This document shows, one piece after another, positions 1-5,105 of a stretch of DNA of 19,119 bases; within the stretch, counting starts at the first letter, position 1, and every line of letters starts with the position of its first letter. The stretch lies in the NCBI GenBank assembly GCA_030615705.1, contig JAUWYT010000002.1, forward strand, positions 1-19,119, given 5' to 3'. A program made the position numbers and the translations under genes. The notes under the pieces were generated by a model. That model searched no databases and was not told the origin of the DNA. It saw only the letters and a list, made by a program, of their open reading frames with translations. This stretch comes from Chloroflexota bacterium. GTDB taxonomy: Bacteria; Chloroflexota; Anaerolineae; VGOG01.

Positions 1-198
1 CTGAAGATCGCGGGTTACCAGCAGATAGATCAAGATGGCCGAGGCAGAAGTGACCAACACTGCTACTGCCATGACCCCCTTTTGGGCGCTCCCTACCAGC
101 TTCGGGGACCCGCGATGGGCTCCTACGATCGAGGCTACTGCGGTGTAGATAGAAATCACCGAGGCTAGCGCCAGAGCGCCATAGCCAACACTGGTCAT
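1..198 (-). CDS. ccmF: CcmF/NrfE-type cytochrome c heme lyase subunit, N-terminal part (runs off the window)
   Basis: The reverse strand from an ATG at 198 stays open to the left edge and gives 66 residues beginning MTSVGYGALALASV. I see two hydrophobic segments at about residues 5-26 and 42-62. They are separated by a loop with a Ser-Ala pair, and the fragment ends LIYLLVTRDLQ, matching the start of the CcmF family, where the second helix runs into a V/L-T-x-D motif. CcmF is the integral membrane part of the heme lyase that attaches heme to apocytochrome c outside the membrane (System I). A CAGGAG Shine-Dalgarno lies about 10 nt before the ATG. It follows ccmE at a distance of 49 nt on the same strand, the order expected for a ccm operon. 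Most of the protein, including the WWD domain, is outside the window. Identification rests on the N-terminus plus the ccmE neighbour. Confidence 0.72.
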   Translation of the reverse strand, partial: MTSVGYGALALASVISIYTAVASIVGAHRGSPKLVGSAQKGVMAVAVLVTSASAILIYLLVTRDLQ

Positions 199-223
199 GA
201 AAGCTTGACTCCTGGACGACCTG

Positions 224-243
224 TACTGAGCTTAGCCGAAGTA
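224..243. repeat. Dispersed short repeat, copy a
   Basis: The stretch ACTGAGCTTAGCCGAAGTA between ccmE and ccmF matches the core of a short repeat seen again at 782-855, 3467-3486 and 18573-18606. The shared core is roughly CTGAGCTYGYCGAAG. It lies just after the ccmE stop and before the ccmF Shine-Dalgarno. Confidence 0.45.
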
Positions 244-247
244 AGGG

Positions 248-669
248 TCACTTAACCGGGGCTTCTGGGGTGGCCGTTGCTGCTTCTTCGTATTTGGAGG
301 GGCACTTGAGGAACAGGTTGTTGGCTTCGAAGGATCCCCTTTCGATGTATCTGCCCTCGACTACTGTGGCCTCGGCGCCATCCCGGAGCATGTCGGGGCG
401 GGGGCGTTGTAGATCACAGCTAGGCTTCCGCTACCGTCGGCGATCTTGAACTTGAGCATCAACTCTTGAGCGTTCCACTCGATGGTCTCTCCCATGATGG
501 TTGCAGCGACTCTCACTTTGCACTCCGAGGGCCCCTGGGCCTTCACTTCCTCAATGGTCAGGTAATAGGCCGTCGAGCCCCCGACGCTGCTGAAGATGAG
601 ATAGCCCACAGCCAACACTATGATGGCTCCGCATGCGATGAACTTGCTTCGCACTTTGCGTTCGGTCAT
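248..669 (-). pseudogene. ccmE: CcmE-type periplasmic heme chaperone, with a one-base frameshift
   Basis: From the ATG at 669 the protein begins with a positively charged end and one membrane anchor (about residues 9-27), followed by an OB-fold-like domain, as in CcmE, which carries heme from CcmABCD to CcmF. The open frame stops after SLAVIYNAPAP at 361. One base earlier in the codon phase the family sequence resumes as PDMLRDGAEATVVEGRY and runs to a stop at 248. The shift falls in two adjacent C runs (395-404 on the plus strand), so a single missing C explains it. The restored protein is about 140 aa, normal for CcmE. The heme-binding motif reads CPSKY, the CxxxY variant known from some sulfate reducers and archaea, instead of HxxxY. 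GAGG lies 7 nt before the ATG. The shift could be a sequencing error or a true mutation. Confidence 0.82.
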
Positions 670-701
670 TGGCGATCCTCTTTGTTTCTTTGCCTAAGGA
701 G

Positions 702-730
702 ACTATGGCATAAAAGCACCCTTGTGTCAA
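702..730 (-). promoter_or_regulatory. Sigma70-type promoter for ccmE-ccmF
   Basis: On the minus strand TTGACA (725-730) is followed after 17 nt by CATAGT (702-707). The -35 is perfect and the -10 matches 4 of 6. The start of transcription would fall about 25 nt before the ccmE ATG. It lies after the rpsU terminator, so the ccm genes are likely a separate unit. Confidence 0.55.
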
Positions 731-781
731 TCTCAGTAGTTCACAATTTGCCGAGAGATCCTGCCAGAGCCGCTGGCGGCT

Positions 782-855
782 CGACTGAGCTTGTCCTGAG
801 CCCTTCGACCTTGCTCAGGATAAACCCCGCCGAAGGGCTCGCCGAAGTCTCAGCT
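782..855. repeat. Dispersed short repeat, composite inverted copy b
   Basis: Three versions of the CTGAGC...TCGAAGG core sit head to head here: GACTGAGCTTGTCCTGAG (782-800), its inverted relative at 801-820 (TCCTGAGCAAGGTCGAAGGG on the minus strand), and a further inverted form at 826-853. The arms 785-807 and 831-853 form an imperfect inverted repeat. It resembles the REP-like intergenic repeats common in Chloroflexota and some other genomes. It lies between the ccmE promoter and the rpsU terminator. Confidence 0.6.
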
Positions 856-863
856 CTCCTGGT

Positions 864-904
864 CAACAAAAATATGCGCTTTGATCAAGCCATCAAGCGC
901 ATAT
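864..904 (-). terminator. Intrinsic terminator of the rpsA-rpsU operon
   Basis: Arms 872-885 and 892-904 pair over 13 bp with one bulged base and a 6-nt loop. On the minus strand the hairpin runs straight into TTTTTGTTG (864-871). This is the classic hairpin plus U-tract, placed about 90 nt after the rpsU stop. Confidence 0.75.
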
Positions 905-925
905 CTTCGTTGAGGCTGAGCCTAT

Positions 926-954
926 CTTAGGCGCCTAACACAAGGGCGCCTTAG
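926..954. other. Second hairpin downstream of rpsU
   Basis: CTTAGGCGCC (926-935) and GGCGCCTTAG (945-954) form a 9-of-10 bp stem around a 9-nt loop. No U-tract follows on either strand, so it may protect the rpsU 3' end or assist the terminator at 864-904. Confidence 0.4.
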
Positions 955-991
955 CTAGCAGCTTTGATAATGGCTCCCTCCCCTGGCACTA

Positions 992-1186
992 TCACCTTGT
1001 CTGGCGTCGTTGTCGTCTCCTGGCCTTCCTAATGGCCCTAGCCTTTTCTTTTCTTCGCTGCTCGCTCTTAGAGACAAACCATCTCTTTTTGCGAACAGTG
1101 CTGAAGATTCGGCTCTTAGTTACCGACTTGCGGAAACGCTTCAGCAAATGCTCCTGGGACTCATTTGGTCTGAGCTCGACAGTCAT
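992..1186 (-). CDS. rpsU: Small ribosomal subunit protein bS21
   Basis: The 64-residue basic protein starts MTVELRPNESQEHLLKRFRK, which is the bS21 signature (V-x-x-x-NES-x-E-x-x-L-x-RF-x-K). It continues with the typical Arg/Lys-rich helix ending RKARRRQRRQTR. bS21 sits near the anti-Shine-Dalgarno region of the 30S platform and helps mRNA initiation. Length is normal for the family (58-70 aa). It follows rpsA by 41 nt on the same strand and is followed by a strong terminator, so it is probably the last gene of an rpsA-rpsU unit. The AAGGAGGT upstream lies about 13 nt from the ATG, longer than usual. rpsA shows the same long spacing. Confidence 0.95.
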   Translation of the reverse strand: MTVELRPNESQEHLLKRFRKSVTKSRIFSTVRKKRWFVSKSEQRRKEKARAIRKARRRQRRQTR

Positions 1187-1227
1187 ATATTCCAGGTCAC
1201 CTCCTTCTAGTCAATTCTCGCAATGTC

Positions 1228-2661
1228 TCAGGCCTCCTCGCCAGTTTCCACCTGGGGCTCCCCGCCACTTTCCAGTTCTTCCTCTTCGATCTCAGCCCCG
1301 GCCTCCGCCTCCTCTTCGGGGACAACGGCTTCCTCTACCGTTTTTTGCACCTCCCCAGGAATTGCTTGATCTTCGGGGGCAAGCTCGGGTTTCAGCTTCT
1401 CCTCGACCTCGGTCTCTGCTTTCTCTTCAGGAACAACGGGTTCCTCCGCCGCTTCTTGCACCTCCCCAGGAATTGCCTGATCTTCGGGGGCAGGCTCCGA
1501 TTTCAGCTTCTCCTCGACCTCGGCCAACTCCTCTTGGGGTGGCGCCTGACGCAGGCTCAAGCCAATGCGCCCTCGCCCAGCATCTAGGCTGATGATGCGC
1601 AAGGTCAGTTCGTCGTCTTTCTTCACCACTTTGGAAGGGTGGCCGAAATTGCCCTCGGCCAACTCAGATATGTGGATCAAGCCCTCCACCCCCGGCTCGA
1701 TGCAAGCGAAGGCTCCGAAATCAACCACGTTGGTGATTTTGCCTTGCACAAGTTGTCCTGCCTGGTACTTATCATCCACCAAGGTCCAGGGGTCTGGCTG
1801 CAGGCGCTTGATGCTGAGGCCGATCCTCCTTCTTTCGTAATCTAGCCGCAGAATATAAACGTCAACTTCATCGCCAACGCTCAGCACTTCGCGGGCATGT
1901 CTTACCCTATGCCAGGCGAGTTCGGAAATGTGCACCAAGCCATCAGCGCCTCCCAGGTCAACGAAGGCACCGAAATTACACAGGCTGCTGATGGTGCCCC
2001 GTCGAATCTCGCCTTCGCACAGCTCGTTCATTAGTTGTTCCTTTTGCTGCTCACGCCATTGGCGCTGTGCCGCTCGCTCCGAGAAGATCAAGCGCCGTCG
2101 GTGGCGATTGACCTCGATGACTGTTAGAGCCAGGGCCTCCCCCACGAACTCGGACAGCTTGGCCATTTTCTCCTCATGGGAGAGCTGACGAGGCATGTTC
2201 ACCAGTTGCGAAGCCGGAACGAATCCTGATATCCTGCCGAAGGGAACAACTACCCCTCCTTTGTTGCAATTGCTTATCTTTCCTTCGTATATCTCGCCGC
2301 TCTCAAAGAACTCTTCGGCCCTCAGCCAATCCCGGTGTACCAGGGCCATATTCACGGAAACGATCACGTTCCCATCGCTATCCTCGGGCTTAAGGACATA
2401 AACCGATATCTCATCGCCAATCTCTATCGCGCTTAATTCGTTTTCCCCCAATCTCACCAGGTCGCTCTCCGGGACGATCCCGTCCCGCTTGGCCCTGATA
2501 TCTACGACAATCTGATGGGGCTCGATGGATAGCACCATAGCTTGGCGGATACCGCCGCGTCGCGGATGTTTATAGTCGTATTCTTCCTTAAAGAGTTCCC
2601 CCATAGGCGACGCAGCCTGCTCTTCCTCAACCAACTCATCTATTACTAGAGATTGTTCCAC
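1228..2661 (-). CDS. rpsA: Small ribosomal subunit protein bS1, four S1 domains with acidic repeat tail
   Basis: Counting from GTG at 2661 the protein has 477 residues. Four S1 (OB-fold) RNA-binding domains lie at about residues 37-106, 122-196, 216-286 and 302-372. The last two carry the classic NFGAFVDLGG...GLVHISEL and DFGAFACIEPG...GLIHISEL motifs; the first two are divergent, as in ribosome-bound S1 proteins. The remaining 105 residues are a Glu/Pro/Ala-rich acidic tail with a 37-residue tandem repeat. S1 recruits mRNA to the 30S subunit. I prefer the GTG at 2661 because GAGGAGG lies 13 nt before it. An ATG at 2700 and a TTG at 2781 are in frame but lack a ribosome binding site, and the added residues look non-conserved. 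It is transcribed from a strong promoter at 3068-3096 and cotranscribed with rpsU. Confidence 0.9.
   Translation of the reverse strand: MEQSLVIDELVEEEQAASPMGELFKEEYDYKHPRRGGIRQAMVLSIEPHQIVVDIRAKRDGIVPESDLVRLGENELSAIEIGDEISVYVLKPEDSDGNVIVSVNMALVHRDWLRAEEFFESGEIYEGKISNCNKGGVVVPFGRISGFVPASQLVNMPRQLSHEEKMAKLSEFVGEALALTVIEVNRHRRRLIFSERAAQRQWREQQKEQLMNELCEGEIRRGTISSLCNFGAFVDLGGADGLVHISELAWHRVRHAREVLSVGDEVDVYILRLDYERRRIGLSIKRLQPDPWTLVDDKYQAGQLVQGKITNVVDFGAFACIEPGVEGLIHISELAEGNFGHPSKVVKKDDELTLRIISLDAGRGRIGLSLRQAPPQEELAEVEEKLKSEPAPEDQAIPGEVQEAAEEPVVPEEKAETEVEEKLKPELAPEDQAIPGEVQKTVEEAVVPEEEAEAGAEIEEEELESGGEPQVETGEEA
1300..1521 (-). repeat. 111-bp tandem duplication in the rpsA tail
   Basis: Two adjacent 111-nt units (1411-1521 and 1300-1410) each encode a 37-residue block beginning EVEEKLK, with APEDQAIPGEVQ in both. 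For example GCACCTCCCCAGGAATTGC recurs at 1347 and 1458, exactly 111 nt apart. The unit keeps the reading frame and doubles the acidic tail. Confidence 0.85.
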
Positions 2662-3061
2662 AGTTCGTACTTTTCCTCCTCGAAGTTTATCGCCATGCAT
2701 ACCATCAGGAGTGACGGGTATCCGACGGTAGCACTTGTTTCCCTGAGATCTACTTCCCCGCAAGAACAAAGGCCCGGCCAACCTATCCCATGAAACATGC
2801 TGAGGATAGTAGCCGAGCGTTTTGCTGCCTTACGGCGGACGTTTGCTGGAATGTAATACTTATGACACCTTCGCAGGGCAGTTCATTGAACTACACAGAA
2901 ACCGCTCCTGGCTCGGCAGCGTACAACCCGCTGCCAAACAGGCTAGTTCAGCCCATTGGGTTTCCAGAGGTGTTTCATAATCCGTGTTTAGGCGAGCTGA
3001 GCCTTAAACCTCCGTATGTCCTCTTGAAGGGATAGGTTTTTATCACACCGGTTTCAAATTC
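2662..3061 (-). promoter_or_regulatory. Long structured 5' leader of rpsA; no gene seen
   Basis: From the predicted start near 3061 to the GTG at 2661 the transcript has about 400 nt without a convincing ORF. A 10-bp perfect long-range pairing, AACCTATCCC (2780-2789) with GGGATAGGTT (3029-3038), would close a 259-nt domain. Inside it lie a perfect 7-bp hairpin (2915-2921 with 2929-2935, 7-nt loop) and a hairpin of GTTTAGGC with GCCTTAAAC near 2985-3010. Such leaders often mediate autoregulation of ribosomal protein genes. S1 control here is inference; an independent small RNA is also possible. Confidence 0.4.
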
Positions 3062-3067
3062 AACACA

Positions 3068-3096
3068 ATTATACAGGATAGAGTAAAGATTGTCAA
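3068..3096 (-). promoter_or_regulatory. Consensus promoter firing left into rpsA-rpsU
   Basis: On the minus strand TTGACA (3091-3096), a 17-nt spacer and TATAAT (3068-3073) match the sigma70 consensus at all 12 positions. Its -35 box is part of the palindrome 3091-3105 shared with the opposite promoter, with only 3 nt between the two -35 boxes. Confidence 0.9.
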
Positions 3097-3099
3097 ACT

Positions 3100-3128
3100 T
3101 TGACAAATGTTCCCAAATGATGTATAAT
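3100..3128 (+). promoter_or_regulatory. Consensus promoter firing right into dksA-like/carD
   Basis: TTGACA (3100-3105), a 17-nt spacer and TATAAT (3123-3128) match the consensus at all 12 positions. Predicted start near 3135. Together with the minus-strand promoter it forms a mirror-image divergent pair. Confidence 0.9.
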
Positions 3129-3134
3129 TAAACG

Positions 3135-3542
3135 AGCTAAAATCACAAACGCCGGCCCCCACTTCCAAGCCAAGCGTTATACATGTTGTGTCATCCAGAT
3201 AAGCAGTCGGTGACAAGATGTTATATCCTTGGTTGATAAGTAGTACCCGCTTATTCTGAGGATACCCCTAAACATCCTCCTGAAAACTTCTAACAAAGGT
3301 TTGGCTTAAGCGAAAACGGCACGTGGTAGAACGGTGTGAGATCTGTACATACCCTCACGTCGTTTTGCTGACCTTTGAGGATGTCAGGGTAGCAAGAACT
3401 CGGCTCCGAGCCTCAGAGATGTTTTGGCGAGGTAGGATGGCCGAGTTCTTGGTTGAAGGGCCACGTCCTGAGCTCGGCGAAGGGCCAACCAATTAGGGCC
3501 TAGCGGGTGAGGCCAGATCCCAGAAGCGAGGTAATGACTTAG
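3135..3542 (+). promoter_or_regulatory. Long structured 5' leader of the dksA-like gene; no gene seen
   Basis: About 400 nt separate the promoter from the first gene. I see three stem-loops: GATGTT (3217-3222) with AACATC (3271-3276) extended by TATCC/GGATA; AAAACG..ACGTG (3313-3325) with CACGTCGTTTT (3356-3366); and a perfect 12-bp stem CAAGAACTCGGC (3393-3404) with its complement at 3440-3451. None has a U-tract. It could be a regulatory leader or a separate small RNA. I could not match it to RNase P RNA, tmRNA or SRP RNA by their conserved sequences. Confidence 0.38.
3467..3486. repeat. Dispersed short repeat, copy c
   Basis: CCTGAGCTCGGCGAAGGGCC is a further copy of the repeat at 224, 782 and 18573. 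It sits about 55 nt before the dksA-like start. A flanking GAAGGGCCA occurs on both sides. Confidence 0.5.
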
Positions 3543-3860
3543 ATGTCTTCGGAGCAAGAGAGGCTAGACCAAGCGTTGGAAGAGACTTTAGTCGAAATCA
3601 AGCAACTAAACAAAAAGTTAGAGGACAAAGCTGATTATGGTCTGGGCAAAGGAGGTCCAACCATTTATGAGTGGGAGTTCAATCTCGCTCTGCGACAAAG
3701 CTTAGAGGCAAAAGCTAAGTCAATCAGGGCTGCATTACGCAAGATGCAAGAGGGGAGCTATGGAGTGTGCGAGGTGTGCGGTCAGGAGATCGATGCCGAA
3801 CGATTGGCAGTGCTCCCTCACACCACTCACTGCATCAAATGTGCCCAAGCCAGGAGGTGA
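3543..3860 (+). CDS. DksA/TraR-family C4 zinc-finger regulator
   Basis: The 105-residue protein has a long N-terminal helix pair (about residues 3-70, coiled-coil-like) followed by a C4 zinc finger with C76-x2-C79 and C97-x2-C100. This is the DksA/TraR layout, in which the coiled coil enters the RNA polymerase secondary channel and alters initiation, often together with ppGpp. It is shorter than E. coli DksA (151 aa) and closer in size to the short DksA/YteA-like members. I cannot confirm the acidic tip residues DksA needs; the tip region reads around LEDKADYG. GAGGT lies 10 nt before the ATG. carD follows 44 nt downstream on the same strand, so two RNA polymerase-binding regulators probably share one transcript. 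It is driven by the strong promoter at 3100-3128 with a long leader. Confidence 0.85.
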   Translation: MSSEQERLDQALEETLVEIKQLNKKLEDKADYGLGKGGPTIYEWEFNLALRQSLEAKAKSIRAALRKMQEGSYGVCEVCGQEIDAERLAVLPHTTHCIKCAQARR

Positions 3861-3904
3861 TCCTTTTGTTTTCGATAGAGAGGGTGTCTCAAGTAAGGAG
3901 TTCT

Positions 3905-4414
3905 ATGTTCGAGATCGGCGACAAAGTGGTTCATCCCTACCACGGGGCTGGTATGGTAACAGACATCGAAGAGAAGGAGTTCTTGGAGGAGTCCGGGCGT
4001 TACTATGTAATTGACTTGGTTGCTTGCGATGGTATAGTGATGGTTCCTATTGATAACGTCCAGGAGATAGGCTTGCGGCGAGTATCAGGAAGGCGCGTTA
4101 TTTCACGTGCCATGGATATATTGGCTTCCACTCCTGATACGCTATCCAGCGACTATAAGGAGCGACAAGCGCTCGTTCAGGAGAAGTTGAAGACAGGGGA
4201 TCTCATTAGGGTGACAGAGGTGGTACGCAATTTGGCTTGGCGCAATCGCCAAAAGGGGCTGACCATGTCCGATAACAAGCTCTATCAGCGAGCTCAAACT
4301 TTCCTGGCCAGCGAGTTGGCGCTAGCCAAGGGGATAGAGCTTCAGGAAGCAATGAAGCAGTTGCAGACAGCCTTGAACGATGAACAGTTAGCCCTCACTA
4401 GAGATCAATTCTGA
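3905..4414 (+). CDS. carD: CarD/CdnL-type RNA polymerase-binding regulator
   Basis: The 169-residue protein begins MFEIGDKVVHPYHGAGMV, the opening of the CarD/TRCF RNA polymerase-interacting domain (G-D-x-V-V-H-P-x-H-G-x-G). That Tudor-like domain spans about residues 1-60 and is followed by an all-helical C-terminal DNA-binding domain including the VVRNLAWRNRQKGLTMSDN segment. CarD proteins bind the beta subunit and stabilise open complexes, particularly at rRNA promoters. I take ATG 3905 because AAGGAG stands 4 nt before it and the CarD fold begins there. The same frame is open back to 3767 but would overlap the preceding gene. A strong hairpin terminator follows at 4453-4482. Length is typical (about 160-170 aa). 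Confidence 0.93.
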   Translation: MFEIGDKVVHPYHGAGMVTDIEEKEFLEESGRYYVIDLVACDGIVMVPIDNVQEIGLRRVSGRRVISRAMDILASTPDTLSSDYKERQALVQEKLKTGDLIRVTEVVRNLAWRNRQKGLTMSDNKLYQRAQTFLASELALAKGIELQEAMKQLQTALNDEQLALTRDQF

Positions 4415-4452
4415 TTTGGCAAAAGGTTCCTCTAGAAAGAGCGGAGAAGCGG

Positions 4453-4482
4453 CGGCCCCTTGCAGAAAGTTGCAGGGGGCCG
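4453..4482. terminator. Bidirectional terminator between carD and efp
   Basis: CGGCCCCTTGCA (4453-4464) pairs with TGCAGGGGGCCG (4471-4482) over 12 positions with one mismatch or wobble and a 6-nt loop. On the plus strand TCCCTTGTTT follows; on the minus strand a pyrimidine-rich run follows. It lies between the convergent stops of carD and efp and can serve both. Confidence 0.7.
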
Positions 4483-4523
4483 TCCCTTGTTTGGTCGAAT
4501 TCTCGCGATGAAGCTTTGAGGCT

Positions 4524-5081
4524 TTAAAGGCGAGCGATGTACTCGCCCGTGCGGGTGTCCACGCGGATGATGTCGCCTTCCTCAACGAACAGAGGTACAG
4601 TGACCTTGAGGCCCGTCTCCAGGGTGACCTGCTTGGTGGCGCCGGTGGCCGTGTCGCCGGCGAAGCCCGGCGCGGCCTCAATTACCTTGAGGTCAACGGT
4701 GACGGGCAGTACGATGTCTATTGGTTCGCCCTCATAGGTAGAGATTTGCAGGGTCATGTTCTCGGTCAGGTAGTCCAGGGCGTCTCCCAGTATCTCGACC
4801 GAGAGGGCCGGTTGTTCATAGGTCTCGGTGTCCATGAAGTAGTAGAGGGTTCCGTCGTTGTAGAGGTACTGCACTCCCCGCAGCTCCAGGCGGACATCGT
4901 TGATGCGGTCATTGGGCGAGAAGGTGCGGTCGGTTAGCGTTCCCGTGCGCAGGTTACGCATTTTGACTCGCACGTTGGCGCTGCCCCGTCCGATGAAGGA
5001 GTGTTGATACTCCACCACCTTATAGAGTTCCCCATCCATTTCGAAGGTAGTCCCTCGGCGCAAATCGTTAGCTGAAATCAT
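4524..5081 (-). CDS. efp: Translation elongation factor P
   Basis: The 185-residue protein has the three beta-barrel domains of EF-P: an N-terminal KOW-like domain (about 1-64), an OB domain (about 68-128) and a C-terminal OB domain ending GDIIRVDTRTGEYIARL, the usual conserved end. EF-P binds between the P and E sites and relieves stalling at polyproline stretches. The tip of the domain I loop reads IGRGS, so Arg32 takes the place of the Lys34 that is beta-lysylated in E. coli. Arg at this place is rhamnosylated by EarP in some proteobacteria but unmodified elsewhere (Thermus). No modifying enzyme is visible in this window. GGAGGAG lies about 11 nt before the ATG. The gene starts 24 nt after the stop of the putative endonuclease, so the two may be cotranscribed. 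Confidence 0.97.
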   Translation of the reverse strand: MISANDLRRGTTFEMDGELYKVVEYQHSFIGRGSANVRVKMRNLRTGTLTDRTFSPNDRINDVRLELRGVQYLYNDGTLYYFMDTETYEQPALSVEILGDALDYLTENMTLQISTYEGEPIDIVLPVTVDLKVIEAAPGFAGDTATGATKQVTLETGLKVTVPLFVEEGDIIRVDTRTGEYIARL

Positions 5082-5105
5082 GTCTTGTCTTTCTCCTCCT
5101 CCCGC

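Noticed and set aside
466..930. Plus-strand ORF of 154 codons opposite ccmE
   Set aside because: It overlaps the ccmE reading frame, its promoter and the repeat cluster on the other strand and has no recognisable protein features.
2662..2781. Longer starts for S1 at ATG 2700 or TTG 2781
   Set aside because: Neither has a ribosome binding site; the extra residues look like translated leader. Not fully excluded.
2790..3035. Plus-strand ORF of 81 codons in the rpsA leader
   Set aside because: No ribosome binding site or family resemblance; the stretch is better explained as the structured leader on the minus strand.
2662..3542. RNase P RNA, tmRNA, SRP RNA or 6S RNA in the paired leaders
   Set aside because: I looked for the RNase P GAGGAAAGTCC core, a tmRNA tRNA-like end and the SRP GGAAGGAAGCAGC loop and found none; 6S has no sequence I can test by eye.
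3767..3904. Longer start for carD
   Set aside because: It overlaps the zinc-finger gene in another frame; the CarD fold begins at 3905 with AAGGAG just before.
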